64,000 nucleotides of DNA from Actinoplanes cyaneus (GCF_016862095.1 NZ_BOMH01000056.1:1-64000); one strand, 5' to 3'; positions 33,201-40,920 are shown, numbered from the stretch's first letter. The notes: generated by a model from the letters alone, not told the origin. Numbers and translations are program-made.

Positions 33201-33403
33201 GCAGCCCGGCCGATGACTGCGGTGTGACCGGCGGATGCCAGGCGTGCCCGCTGTTCGCCGCGAAAGTCTGCGGCGACCCGGCACCCGGCGAACAACTCGC
33301 CCTCTTCGACCTGCCGGACGTCGACCCCGACGTCCCGGACGTCGACCCGGACGAGCCGAAGCCCGAGGGCGCCGGCTGCTGCGGGGGCGGCTGCTCCGCC
33401 TGA
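33197..33403 (+). CDS. Cys-rich small protein, 68 aa
   Basis: Seven cysteines in two clusters: CGVTGGCQACP near the N terminus plus KVCGD, and GCCGGGCSA at the end, with an acidic Asp/Val/Pro repeat between. A metal-binding protein or a substrate of the thioredoxin encoded 78 bases later is plausible. Family not recognised. Confidence 0.6.
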   Translation: MSSPADDCGVTGGCQACPLFAAKVCGDPAPGEQLALFDLPDVDPDVPDVDPDEPKPEGAGCCGGGCSA

Positions 33404-33480
33404 CCCGCGCACCCGCCCCATCCCGGGGACCGCCTCCACCAGGGGGCGGTCCCCCTTCAGTTGTGTCCGAAGGAGCCACC

Positions 33481-33741
33481 GTGACCCTGCTCGCCTACTT
33501 CTCCGCCCCGTGGTGCGCGCCCTGCCGCAAGTTCGGTCCGCTGCTGACCGCCGAGGCCCAGGCCCGGGGCCTGTCGGTCCAGCGATTCGACGTGGATCGC
33601 GACGCCCGTACCTCAGCCCAGAACGGCATCACGTCGGTGCCGACCGTCCTGGTCTGGCGCGACGGCCAGGTCGTCGACCGGTTCGGTCAGCTCCCGCCGG
33701 CCGCTCTGCGCGAGCGCCTGGAGGCCGCGTGCGGACGCTGA
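33481..33741 (+). CDS. phage thioredoxin
   Basis: 86 residues, GTG after GAAGGAGCC. Active site FSAPWCAPCRKFGPLL and the cis-Pro region TSVPTVLVWRDGQVVDRF define a short thioredoxin. It overlaps the DNA polymerase gene by 13 bases, which invites comparison with T7, where thioredoxin is a polymerase processivity factor, although no thioredoxin-binding loop is evident here. May also reduce a ribonucleotide reductase. Confidence 0.85.
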   Translation: MTLLAYFSAPWCAPCRKFGPLLTAEAQARGLSVQRFDVDRDARTSAQNGITSVPTVLVWRDGQVVDRFGQLPPAALRERLEAACGR

Positions 33742-35558
33742 CCCATGTGGTCGCGGGACAGCCCTGCACGATCAACTTTCCCGAACGCCACGCCGACCTG
33801 ATCGCCTTCGAGACCTTCCTCGCGCGGGGCGACAAGGTCATCGCCGTCGACACCGAGACGACCGGCCTGGACGTCTACACACCCCGTCACCGGCTGCGTC
33901 TCGTGCAGTTCGGCACCAGCACCGAGGCGTGGGTCCTCCGGGCCGACCTGTTCGCCCCGGCGATCATGCGGGCCCTGCGGCAACCGCGGTCGTTGCTCGT
34001 GCACAACGCCGCCTACGACCTTCTCGTGCTCAACCGCCACCTCGGCGTGACGATCGAGGAGATCGGGCCGCGCACGTTCGACACGCGCATCCTGGCGCAC
34101 CTGCTCGACCCGCGCACCGAGTCGGAAGGCGGCATCGGGCTCGGCCTGAAACCACTGTCGGCGGTCTACGTCGACCCCGAGGCGCCCGACACGCAGAACG
34201 GCCTGACCGCAGTCTTTCGCGGGCTCGGCCTGACCAAGGCGACCGGTTGGGCGGGCATCCCGATCGACCACGAAACCTATGTCCGGTACGCCGGCCTGGA
34301 CGTCATCTACGCCCATCGCCTCTTCGGCGAGATCGGCCCGATGGTCCGCGACATCGGACTCGATCACCTGTCGAAGTTCGAGCACCACCTGCAGACGCTG
34401 CTCGCGATCCTCCAGCGCCGCGGGATGCGCCTCGACGTGCCGTACGTCCAGCGGCTCAAGGGCGAACTGATCACCGAGGCCGAACAGTTCGCGGCCGTCG
34501 CCGCCCGGTACGGCGTCGCGAACGTCAACTCGACAGCCCAGGTCGCCGAGGCCCTGCTCGCCATGGGCGAGCAACTGCACGAACACACCCCGTCCGGTGC
34601 CCCGAAGGTCGACAAGAACGTCCTGTTGCCCCTCGCCGACCTCACCTTGCAGTGGGAGCGCATCGAGTCACGCACGCCGAACCCGCTCGCCGACGCGGTC
34701 GTGCGCTCCAAGCGAGCGCAGAAGTGGGCCGAGTCCTACGCACAGGCGTTCCTCGACCTCAAGGACGCCGACGACAGGCTCCACCCGTTCATCGGCGGTC
34801 TTCAGGCCCGCACCGCCCGCATGTCGGTGTCCCGGCCACCGCTGCAACAGTTGCCGTCCGGCGACTGGACGATCCGGCGGGCCTTCATTGCCGACCCCGG
34901 GCAGGCCATCATCGCCGCCGACTACCAGGCGGTCGAGATGCGCGTCCTGGCCGCGTTGTCCGGCGACGAGACGATGATTAAGGCGATTGCCGACGGCGTC
35001 GACCTGCACAGCTTCACCGCTGAGCGGGTCTTCGGGCCGGACTTCACCAAGCAGCACCGCAAGATCGCCAAGGCGGTCGGCTTCGGCAAGGTCTACGGCG
35101 GCGGCGCCGCGACGATCACCCGCCAGACCGGCGCGGACCTGGAGAGCGTCAAGTCAGCGCTCGCCGCCTACGACGCGACCTTCCCCGGCATCAAGCGGTA
35201 CTCGCGCCGCCTGATGAACCGGGCCGAGTACGGCCGCAAAGAGGTCGTCACGCCGAGCGGCCGGCATCTGCCGCTCGACCGCGACCGGCTGTACGCGGCC
35301 ACGAACTACGTCGTTCAGAGCACGTCGCGTGACCTGCTGGCACAGGCCATCGTCGACCTCTTCGACGCCGGCCTCGGCGAGCACCTGCTGTTGCCGGTAC
35401 ACGACGAACTGATCGCTCAGGCCCCACGCGACGAGGCCGCGGAGGTGATCCGCGAGATCGGCCGCGTGATGGAGAGCAACTTCTACGGCGTCCGGATCGC
35501 AAGCGACCCCGAGGTGTACGGCCCCAGTTGGGGCCACGGATACGGAGCATCAGCATGA
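33729..35558 (+). CDS. family A DNA polymerase with 3'-5' exonuclease
   Basis: 609 residues. GTG at 33729 inside the thioredoxin 3' end. Exonuclease motifs: Exo I VIAVDTETTGLDV, Exo II LLVHNAAYDLLVLN, Exo III YAGLDVIYAH. Polymerase motifs: A IIAADYQAVEMRVLAALSGD, B RKIAKAVGFGKVYGGG, C LLLPVHDELIAQAP. No 5'-3' nuclease domain. Replicative polymerase of the phage, like phiC31 gp7. Motif A has Tyr-Gln in DYQAVE instead of the usual DYSQIE, but the Asp and Glu are kept. Confidence 0.95.
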   Translation: MRTLTHVVAGQPCTINFPERHADLIAFETFLARGDKVIAVDTETTGLDVYTPRHRLRLVQFGTSTEAWVLRADLFAPAIMRALRQPRSLLVHNAAYDLLVLNRHLGVTIEEIGPRTFDTRILAHLLDPRTESEGGIGLGLKPLSAVYVDPEAPDTQNGLTAVFRGLGLTKATGWAGIPIDHETYVRYAGLDVIYAHRLFGEIGPMVRDIGLDHLSKFEHHLQTLLAILQRRGMRLDVPYVQRLKGELITEAEQFAAVAARYGVANVNSTAQVAEALLAMGEQLHEHTPSGAPKVDKNVLLPLADLTLQWERIESRTPNPLADAVVRSKRAQKWAESYAQAFLDLKDADDRLHPFIGGLQARTARMSVSRPPLQQLPSGDWTIRRAFIADPGQAIIAADYQAVEMRVLAALSGDETMIKAIADGVDLHSFTAERVFGPDFTKQHRKIAKAVGFGKVYGGGAATITRQTGADLESVKSALAAYDATFPGIKRYSRRLMNRAEYGRKEVVTPSGRHLPLDRDRLYAATNYVVQSTSRDLLAQAIVDLFDAGLGEHLLLPVHDELIAQAPRDEAAEVIREIGRVMESNFYGVRIASDPEVYGPSWGHGYGASA

Positions 35559-35905
35559 CCCACCACAAGATCGACATCGACCGCCTCGGGGCCGACCCGG
35601 ACGAGCTGCGCCTGACTCAGCTCGTCGCTTGGGCGCGGGCCGAGGCCGACGCACTGGACATGGTCATCCCGGCGGCCGTCGAGGCCCAGTGGACAGCGGC
35701 ACCCGTCGCCCGTCCGCGAGACGACACGACCGAGCGGGCGAAGAACCAGCGGGCCGATCCGACGAGCGACGTGGCCCTGGACACGGCCCGGCAAGCGCTT
35801 CGACAACAGGTAGTAGAGTCCGAGACTTCGTTGCGTAAGACGATCATCGCTCTACGCGGCGTCCGACTTGGACTGGAGCGCTCTTTGACCTCGTGGACCG
35901 AATAG
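35555..35905 (+). CDS. hypothetical phage protein, 116 aa
   Basis: ATG overlaps the polymerase stop. Helical and charged (LRLTQLVAWARAEADALDMV; DTARQALRQQVVESETSLRK). No function recognised. Overlaps the next gene. Confidence 0.6.
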   Translation: MTHHKIDIDRLGADPDELRLTQLVAWARAEADALDMVIPAAVEAQWTAAPVARPRDDTTERAKNQRADPTSDVALDTARQALRQQVVESETSLRKTIIALRGVRLGLERSLTSWTE

Positions 35906-36264
35906 GCATCCTCCAGATGGACGACACGACGACGTCACCACCGCGCCTCACCAAACAGGTGCGGGTGTATCTCGCCGCGCCGACCGCCCGGCACCGAGCA
36001 CAGCACGAGTTCTCGTGCGCCTTCTATGCCGAGCTGGGCTTCCGCGGATTCGACGTCGTCACTCCCGCCGGCACCCTCGGCTGGTCGAGCAAATCGACCG
36101 ACGAGATGCTCGCCGCCCTGGACAAAGACCTGAACGCCCTGGCCAATTGCGACTGCCTGGTCGTCATGCCGGGCGGCGAGCGACTCGCCGAGGTGACCCT
36201 CGCCCGGTCGCTCGGAATACCGGTCTTCACGGCCGAGGAGCTCGTCTCCACCCTGCCCGACTGA
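35893..36264 (+). CDS. DUF4406/nucleoside deoxyribosyltransferase-like protein
   Basis: 123 residues from GTG 35893 (115 from ATG 35917). VRVYLAAPTARHRAQHEFSC, GFDVVTPAGTLGW, ALDKDLNALANCDCLVVMPG and RLAEVTLARSLGIPVF follow the Rossmann-like fold of deoxyribosyltransferase relatives (DUF4406), often encoded by phages. The catalytic Glu of true transferases may be the Glu in RLAEVTLA. A role in base salvage or signalling is a family-level guess. Confidence 0.7.
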   Translation: MDRIGILQMDDTTTSPPRLTKQVRVYLAAPTARHRAQHEFSCAFYAELGFRGFDVVTPAGTLGWSSKSTDEMLAALDKDLNALANCDCLVVMPGGERLAEVTLARSLGIPVFTAEELVSTLPD

Positions 36265-36353
36265 CGCTCCCGCCGGGCCGGAGAACCCCGTCACCGAAGC
36301 TCGCGACCGCGGCCTCACGCGCTCGGCTCAACATCGCGCCCTCCCGCCCGAGT

Positions 36354-36380
36354 TGCGTGTGACGACCCTCGCACTAAACG
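36354..36380 (+). promoter_or_regulatory. operator dyad F with promoter
   Basis: TGCGTGTGACGACCCTCGCA at 36354-36373, then TAAACG (36375-36380) at 16 bp from TGCGT. First of two dyads upstream of the sigma gene. Confidence 0.6.
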
Positions 36381-36394
36381 TTCAGCGGTTTAGG

Positions 36395-36423
36395 TGCGTA
36401 CACCGTTAGACGCAAGTCATAGT
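36395..36423 (+). promoter_or_regulatory. operator dyad G with promoter
   Basis: TGCGT-N10-ACGCA at 36395-36414 with CATAGT (36418-36423) 18 bp from TGCGT. Tandem with dyad F (41 bp apart, about four helical turns), so cooperative binding is possible. About 85 bp before the sigma ATG. Confidence 0.6.
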
Positions 36424-36506
36424 TGCTGCTCTCGCGCAACTCGAACGCCCGTGCGATCAGGGCCGGCGACGTCGGCCGGCCCCTTCACGCCCTCGGAGGC
36501 ATCACT

Positions 36507-37259
36507 ATGTCCGCTTTTGACGCTATCTGGTCAGGTTCCGCCCGGCACATCGAGACCGCCGACGACGAGGTCGCCCTCATCGAGCGGGCGAAGGCCGGCG
36601 ACGAGCCGGCGATCCTTCGGCTGGCCGAGTCGTACGTCTCGCACATGCGCAAGGCGATCACGCGCTACACCCGCGTCCTGCCGCTGGACGATGCCCGGCA
36701 GGCTGCCTTCGTCGGATTCCTGGAGGCGATCCGGGCCGTCGACCTGGCCAAGACCGACCGGCTCGTCTCCATCGTGCGGCCGTACCTGATCAACGCCCTC
36801 GACGCGGCGTCGAGCGAGGCCCGCGAGGGATTCAGCGTTCCGACGCGCACCCTGGAGCGCTTCTACAACATCCTCGCCCAGGCGGACGGCGACCCGGCCG
36901 CCGCCGCGAAACTCGCCCCCCGGTACGAGATGCGCGAGAGCACCTTCTGGGACGTCTACGCCGCCGTGACGGCAAACGAGTCCCTGGAGAGCGCCCTCGA
37001 CGCCCAGGGCGACGCAGCTCTTCACGCGGTCACCTCACCGGCCGAGATCGTGGACGCCGAGGATCGCGTCCTGGTCGACCTGGCGTTCGCCGCGGTGAAC
37101 GAACTCGAGCGCGAGGTCTGCCGGCTCTACTACGGATTCACCGAGTACGACACCGTGCCGGACGCCGAGATCGGTCACCGGCTCGGCTTCTCCCGCCTCA
37201 AGGTGCAGCGCACACGTCAGCGCGCTTTGACCGATATGCGTATGACGATCGCCGCATAA
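36507..37259 (+). CDS. phage-encoded sigma factor
   Basis: 250 residues, ATG with CGGAGGC upstream. Region 2-like part: DEVALIERAKAGDEPAILRL, RYTRVLPLDDARQAAFVGFL (the core-binding DxxQxAxxG pattern) and VRPYLINALDAASSEA. Region 4: DLAFAAVNELEREVCRLYYG then PDAEIGHRLGFSRLKVQRTR, a helix-turn-helix recognising the -35. Regions 1 and 3 are reduced. It would direct RNA polymerase to phage promoters, of which the seven GAAC-N18/19-CATAGG sites are the obvious set. Flanked by dyads F, G and H and not by that promoter. Confidence 0.85.
   Translation: MSAFDAIWSGSARHIETADDEVALIERAKAGDEPAILRLAESYVSHMRKAITRYTRVLPLDDARQAAFVGFLEAIRAVDLAKTDRLVSIVRPYLINALDAASSEAREGFSVPTRTLERFYNILAQADGDPAAAAKLAPRYEMRESTFWDVYAAVTANESLESALDAQGDAALHAVTSPAEIVDAEDRVLVDLAFAAVNELEREVCRLYYGFTEYDTVPDAEIGHRLGFSRLKVQRTRQRALTDMRMTIAA
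37237..37256. promoter_or_regulatory. operator dyad H
   Basis: TGCGT-N10-CCGCA overlapping the last codons and stop of the sigma gene. Confidence 0.5.
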
Positions 37260-37278
37260 ATCGGTGCACGGGGGTCGT

Positions 37279-37307
37279 GAACGGCACGGCCCTCGGTGGC
37301 GCATAGG
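37279..37307 (+). promoter_or_regulatory. phage-type promoter P7
   Basis: GAAC 37279-37282, 19-bp spacer ending GTGGCG, CATAGG 37302-37307, 33 bp before the ATG at 37341. Directly downstream of the sigma gene. Confidence 0.6.
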
Positions 37308-37340
37308 CCCTCCGACCCGACCCACGAAAAGGACACCCCG

Positions 37341-37490
37341 ATGCCGCACCCGATCGACCGCGACCTCGTCACGCACCGCGACTACGACCTCGTCGACTTC
37401 GACGAACGCGACCAGCGCGACACCCAGCGGATCGAGCACCTCCGCGAGGTCGTCTACGACCTGCCGGGCCGCCCCGGCGTCCGGCGGTGA
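37341..37490 (+). CDS. 49-residue acidic phage protein
   Basis: ATG with AAAAGGAC upstream. Asp/Arg-rich (RDYDLVDFDERDQRDTQRIE). First gene after promoter P7, coupled to 37487. Unknown. Confidence 0.55.
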   Translation: MPHPIDRDLVTHRDYDLVDFDERDQRDTQRIEHLREVVYDLPGRPGVRR

Positions 37491-37681
37491 TCCGGCGCTT
37501 CCGGCGCCCGCCCGCAGACCTGCCCGGCTGGGAGTCCCCCGAGGGAACCGCCGAGCTTCGCGCCCTGGTCGACGCCGTCCGCGCGGAGACCGCCATCTCG
37601 CATGGCTATGTGCCGCGCCACGCCTCCGAGCTGGTCGCCGACACGCCGCTCGATTACCTCCCCCGCCACCTGGCGCCCTGA
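37487..37681 (+). CDS. 64-residue phage protein
   Basis: GTG overlaps the previous stop (GTGA). RRPPADLPGWESPEGTAELR and a helical C terminus (VADTPLDYLPRHLAP). No recognised motif. Confidence 0.55.
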   Translation: MIRRFRRPPADLPGWESPEGTAELRALVDAVRAETAISHGYVPRHASELVADTPLDYLPRHLAP

Positions 37682-37718
37682 CCCACCCCACCCCATCAAC
37701 CCGAAAGGGAGCTCAACT

Positions 37719-39263
37719 TTGCGTGCACTCGACCTCTTCGCCGGCTCCGGCGGCTGGGACCTCGCCGCCCACGATCTCGGCTGGGACGTGGACGGCGTCG
37801 AGATCATGAATGAGGCCAAGGCGACCCGCGCCGCCGCCGGCCTGAAGACAATCGCCGACGACGTCCGGGACGTCGCCCCGCTGCCCGGCGAGTACGACGT
37901 GCTGATCGCCAGCCCGCCGTGCCAGACCTTCTCCACCGCGGGCAACGGCTCCGGACGGCGGGCCCTCGACGCGGTCCTCGCCGGCGTCGCCCGGTACGCC
38001 GCGGGCGAGCGGCCGACGTACCGCGAGCTGGCCGACACGACCGGCGACGAACGCACCGCCCTGGTCCTGGAGCCGCTCCGCATCGCCCTCGCGATGATGC
38101 CGACCTACATCGCCTGGGAGCAGGTCCCGCCGGTCCTGCCGGTCTGGGAGGCGTGCGCCGAGGTGCTGCGCGCCGCCGGCTACTCCGTCGCGACCGGCAA
38201 CCTCAACGCCGAGCAGTACGGCGTACCGCAGACCCGCAAGCGCGCCTTTCTGATCGCCCGCCGCGACGGTGAGACCGCGGCACTGCCGGCCCCGACACAC
38301 TCGCGCTACTACCCCCGCGACCCGCAGCGGCTCGACGAGGGCGTACTCCCCTGGATCTCCATGGCCGAAGCGCTCGGCTGGGGAATGACCGCCCGGCCGT
38401 CCATGACCGTCCCGGGAACCTCGGAAACCGGCGGTCCCAAGGGATTCGGAGGTGGCGCAGGCGCCCGCCGCCGACTCGCCACCGAACGCGCCGAGGGACG
38501 CTGGATCGAGCCCGGCGACAACCCACCCGCCAGCACCGACAGCGCCCCCTACGTGGGCCTGCCACGCCGCGCCGACGGCATCGGCGAAACGGTCACCCTT
38601 GATGGCACCGACTACCGGGCACGCGATCTACGGTCGGCCGGCGAGCCCGCCCACACCGTCACGTCGAAATCCGCGTCGTGGTCGCACATCGACGCCATCC
38701 CTGCCGAGGCGATCAAGGCGATGGGCGCCGGAATGATCGAACGCCACGGTGAGCGGCCGGGCCGGCCGGTCGACGCGCCGGCCTTCACGGTGACCGGCCA
38801 GGGCGGCGGCTCGCACCCCGGCGGCTTCCGCTGGGCGCTGCGCAACGGCACGCAGGCCAACGCCGCGGAACGCCGCGATGACCAGCCCTCCGGAACCCTG
38901 TTCTTCGGCGAGCGGGTCAACACCGTCGGCTGGTGCCTGCAGACGACCAACGACCGGCCGTGTGTTGCCCGCCGGCCGATCGAGGGACCGGGCGCGACCA
39001 TCTGTGGCCACCGTGACCCCCGATGGGTGCGCCAGGTCCCCGCGATCCCGACGCCCGAGACGGTCGCGCGGTACGGCAACCGGGCCGCGACGTTCCTGCG
39101 CTCGGACTTCGTCCGGCTGGTCACCGAGGACGAAGCAGCCGTGATCCAGACCTACCCGGTCGGCTACCCCTGGCAGGGCTCCAAGGCGAAACGTTTCCTG
39201 CAGATCGGCAACTCCGTCCCGCCTTTGCTGGCACGCGCCGTCCTCAGTGCGTGCGTTGCTTGA
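37719..39263 (+). CDS. C5-cytosine DNA methyltransferase
   Basis: 514 residues, TTG with AAAGGGAG upstream. Motif I LRALDLFAGSGGWDLAAHDL, motif IV SPPCQTFSTAG, motif VI AWEQVPPVL (ENV replaced by EQV), motif VIII QYGVPQTRKRAFLIARR and motif X QIGNSVPPLLARAVL are present. A long target-recognition region (about 210-430) contains repeated PAHTVTSKSA / PAFTVTGQGG-type blocks. No cognate restriction gene is adjacent, so it is probably an orphan that protects phage DNA or alters host methylation. The stop codon is next to dyad I. Confidence 0.9.
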   Translation: MRALDLFAGSGGWDLAAHDLGWDVDGVEIMNEAKATRAAAGLKTIADDVRDVAPLPGEYDVLIASPPCQTFSTAGNGSGRRALDAVLAGVARYAAGERPTYRELADTTGDERTALVLEPLRIALAMMPTYIAWEQVPPVLPVWEACAEVLRAAGYSVATGNLNAEQYGVPQTRKRAFLIARRDGETAALPAPTHSRYYPRDPQRLDEGVLPWISMAEALGWGMTARPSMTVPGTSETGGPKGFGGGAGARRRLATERAEGRWIEPGDNPPASTDSAPYVGLPRRADGIGETVTLDGTDYRARDLRSAGEPAHTVTSKSASWSHIDAIPAEAIKAMGAGMIERHGERPGRPVDAPAFTVTGQGGGSHPGGFRWALRNGTQANAAERRDDQPSGTLFFGERVNTVGWCLQTTNDRPCVARRPIEGPGATICGHRDPRWVRQVPAIPTPETVARYGNRAATFLRSDFVRLVTEDEAAVIQTYPVGYPWQGSKAKRFLQIGNSVPPLLARAVLSACVA

Positions 39264-39291
39264 TGCGTGTGACGTCAGTCGCATGTATCAT
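39264..39291 (+). promoter_or_regulatory. operator dyad I with promoter
   Basis: TGCGTGTGACGTCAGTCGCA at 39264-39283 with TATCAT (39286-39291) 17 bp after TGCGT. The centre is the palindrome TGACGTCA. Confidence 0.65.
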
Positions 39292-39322
39292 CGGACGTGA
39301 CGACCCTTACTCAGGAGGCAAA

Positions 39323-39520
39323 ATGACTCACCCGGACACCGCGACGGATCGCCTGAGCATCACCACGGAACCGGACGACGCAGACCCCGCCACCACGGTT
39401 CACGTGGTGATTGACCGCGATGCCGAGTTCGGCTCGGCCTTCGCCTTCGCGACTCACGATGAGGCCCTCGCCGGCCTTCGCCGCATCGAGCAAGGCGAAC
39501 ACCCGCTCACCTGCCACTGA
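39323..39520 (+). CDS. 65-residue phage protein
   Basis: ATG with CAGGAGGC upstream. Beta-strand pattern TTVHVVIDRDAEFGSAFAFA and then HDEALAGLRRIEQGEHPLTC. Unknown; expressed from the dyad I promoter. Confidence 0.6.
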   Translation: MTHPDTATDRLSITTEPDDADPATTVHVVIDRDAEFGSAFAFATHDEALAGLRRIEQGEHPLTCH

Positions 39521-39528
39521 GGAATTCT

Positions 39529-39579
39529 TGCGTAAAGCGTCATTCGTGAGCTGCGTATGACGCTTTACGCATGTAAGCT
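39529..39579 (+). promoter_or_regulatory. operator dyads J1/J2 with promoter
   Basis: J2 is TGCGT-N10-ACGCA at 39552-39571, with TAAGCT (39574-39579) 17 bp after TGCGT. The next gene's ATG lies seven bases beyond, so its message is probably leaderless. J1 at 39529-39548 (TGCGT-N10-TCGTG) is a degenerate copy. Confidence 0.6.
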
Positions 39580-39586
39580 TTTACGC

Positions 39587-39865
39587 ATGACGAACGAATA
39601 CACCGACCGGACCTGCATCGAGACCATCGACGAGAAGCGCTACCTCATCGACCTGTGCGAGGACACCCGCGAGATCGTCTTCCGCCACGACGACGAGACC
39701 GAGACCGAGATCCGCCGGTACTCCTTCGAGACGTTCGCCGACGTCGCGAGCGGCCTCCTGATCGACATCGACCGGGAGATCGTGATCCCGGCCGGACTGG
39801 TCGCCATGCTCAAGCAGTGGGCCAACCTCGACCCGATCGGCCTCCGCCTCCGCGAACAGGGCTGA
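39587..39865 (+). CDS. 92-residue acidic phage protein
   Basis: Start at ATG 39587, with no Shine-Dalgarno but correctly placed for leaderless translation from the J2 promoter; an upstream in-frame ATG at 39557 lies inside the operator. Sequence TNEYTDRTCIETIDEKRYLI and DIDREIVIPAGLVAMLKQWA. Unknown. Confidence 0.6.
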   Translation: MTNEYTDRTCIETIDEKRYLIDLCEDTREIVFRHDDETETEIRRYSFETFADVASGLLIDIDREIVIPAGLVAMLKQWANLDPIGLRLREQG

Positions 39866-39898
39866 CGCGCCACATGCCGTGTGACGTCTTATGCGAGA

Positions 39899-39918
39899 TG
39901 CGTAAGACGTCACACGCA
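39899..39918. promoter_or_regulatory. operator dyad K
   Basis: TGCGTAAGACGTCACACGCA, fully consensus and nearly a perfect palindrome. A partial site (CCGT-N10-ATGCG) precedes it at about 39876. Lies 33 bp before the ATG at 39951. Confidence 0.65.
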
Positions 39919-39950
39919 AGTGCGACCGACCGTATCTCGACGAGGAAATG

Positions 39951-40142
39951 ATGACGATCTCCCACATCACCACCGCCCCGCCACACACCGACTACCCCCA
40001 TCCCGCCGGATACCTTCCCGACTGCTCGTCCCAATGCCACTGCGCACCGGGCAAGGCCGAATGCGTCTTCGGCGGCGCCCACGAGCCCGACCGCGTTCTG
40101 TGCGTCGCTGGACTGTGTGAGCACGGATGCGAGGGCCTGTGA
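39951..40142 (+). CDS. 63-residue Cys/His-rich phage protein
   Basis: Two adjacent ATGs; 39951 gives better spacing to GAGGA than 39948. Cys/His-rich centre (CSSQCHCAPGKAEC, LCVAGLCEHGCEGL) suggests metal binding. Coupled by GTGA to the membrane protein gene. Confidence 0.6.
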   Translation: MTISHITTAPPHTDYPHPAGYLPDCSSQCHCAPGKAECVFGGAHEPDRVLCVAGLCEHGCEGL

Positions 40143-40918
40143 AACTGCCGTCCCGCCCCGCGCGAGGTCGCGGTGCCGCCTACGTGGGCACCATGCTCGG
40201 CGCGGTCGTCTCGATCGCCGCGAACATCGCGCACACCTTCATCCCGCCCGAGGGTGCCCCGGCCGACTGGACGCCAAAGGTCGGGGCGGTGCTGATCTCG
40301 ATCTTCTGGCCCGTCGCGCTGGCCGTCGTGGTCGAGGTCTTCGCCCGCGTGCCATGGCCCCGAACCTGGTGGGCCTGGCTCGTCCGTGTCGTCGGTCTGG
40401 CCCCGGTCGCCGCCGTCGCCGCAGTCGTCTCGTACCGGCACCTCTCCGGCCTGCTCAGCTACTACGGAGAAGACCCGATCGCGGTACGGTTCGGCCCGAT
40501 CGCCGTTGACGGCCTAATGCTGATCTCGACCGTGGCGATCATCGTCACCGGCCACGCCACGACCATCACAGAACACGCCATCGCGACCGTTCTGTCACCA
40601 CCTGCCGTTCCAACTTGGCGCCCGCCACTCGTCCCGCCCGGTGCCCGGCTGTTGCCGCTCGTTTCGGCTTCGCCAGTACCAAGCACCGCGGACGACGTCC
40701 TACTTACCGACCCTGATGGCGATACCCGGGAAGACGGCGAGCTGCTCATCCTTCCCTCGACGAACCGCCGTCGGCCCGCCGCAGAGACACGCCGACAGTT
40801 CGAGCTACTGAAGAAGGCAGAGCCCCGGATCTCGCAGGAAGCCGCCGCCAAACGGCTCGGCATGTCGCGATGGGCACTACGCGACGCGCTCGCCGCGACC
40901 GCCAAGAAAACCGCATGA
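40139..40918 (+). CDS. DUF2637-like membrane protein with C-terminal HTH
   Basis: 259 residues. Four membrane helices (GTMLGAVVSIAANIAHTF; GAVLISIFWPVALAVVVEVF; LVRVVGLAPVAAVAAVVSY; DGLMLISTVAIIVTG) match DUF2637 proteins known mainly from Streptomyces plasmids and integrative elements (spread/transfer proteins). The cytoplasmic tail ends in a helix-turn-helix, ISQEAAAKRLGMSRWALRDA. GTG at 40139 overlaps the previous stop; ATG 40127 is an alternative. Confidence 0.75.
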   Translation: MKLPSRPARGRGAAYVGTMLGAVVSIAANIAHTFIPPEGAPADWTPKVGAVLISIFWPVALAVVVEVFARVPWPRTWWAWLVRVVGLAPVAAVAAVVSYRHLSGLLSYYGEDPIAVRFGPIAVDGLMLISTVAIIVTGHATTITEHAIATVLSPPAVPTWRPPLVPPGARLLPLVSASPVPSTADDVLLTDPDGDTREDGELLILPSTNRRRPAAETRRQFELLKKAEPRISQEAAAKRLGMSRWALRDALAATAKKTA

Positions 40919-40920
40919 CG

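Noticed and set aside
35902..35907. AATAGG near 35917 as a leaderless phage-type promoter
   Set aside because: No GAAC at the required spacing and no TGGCG before it.
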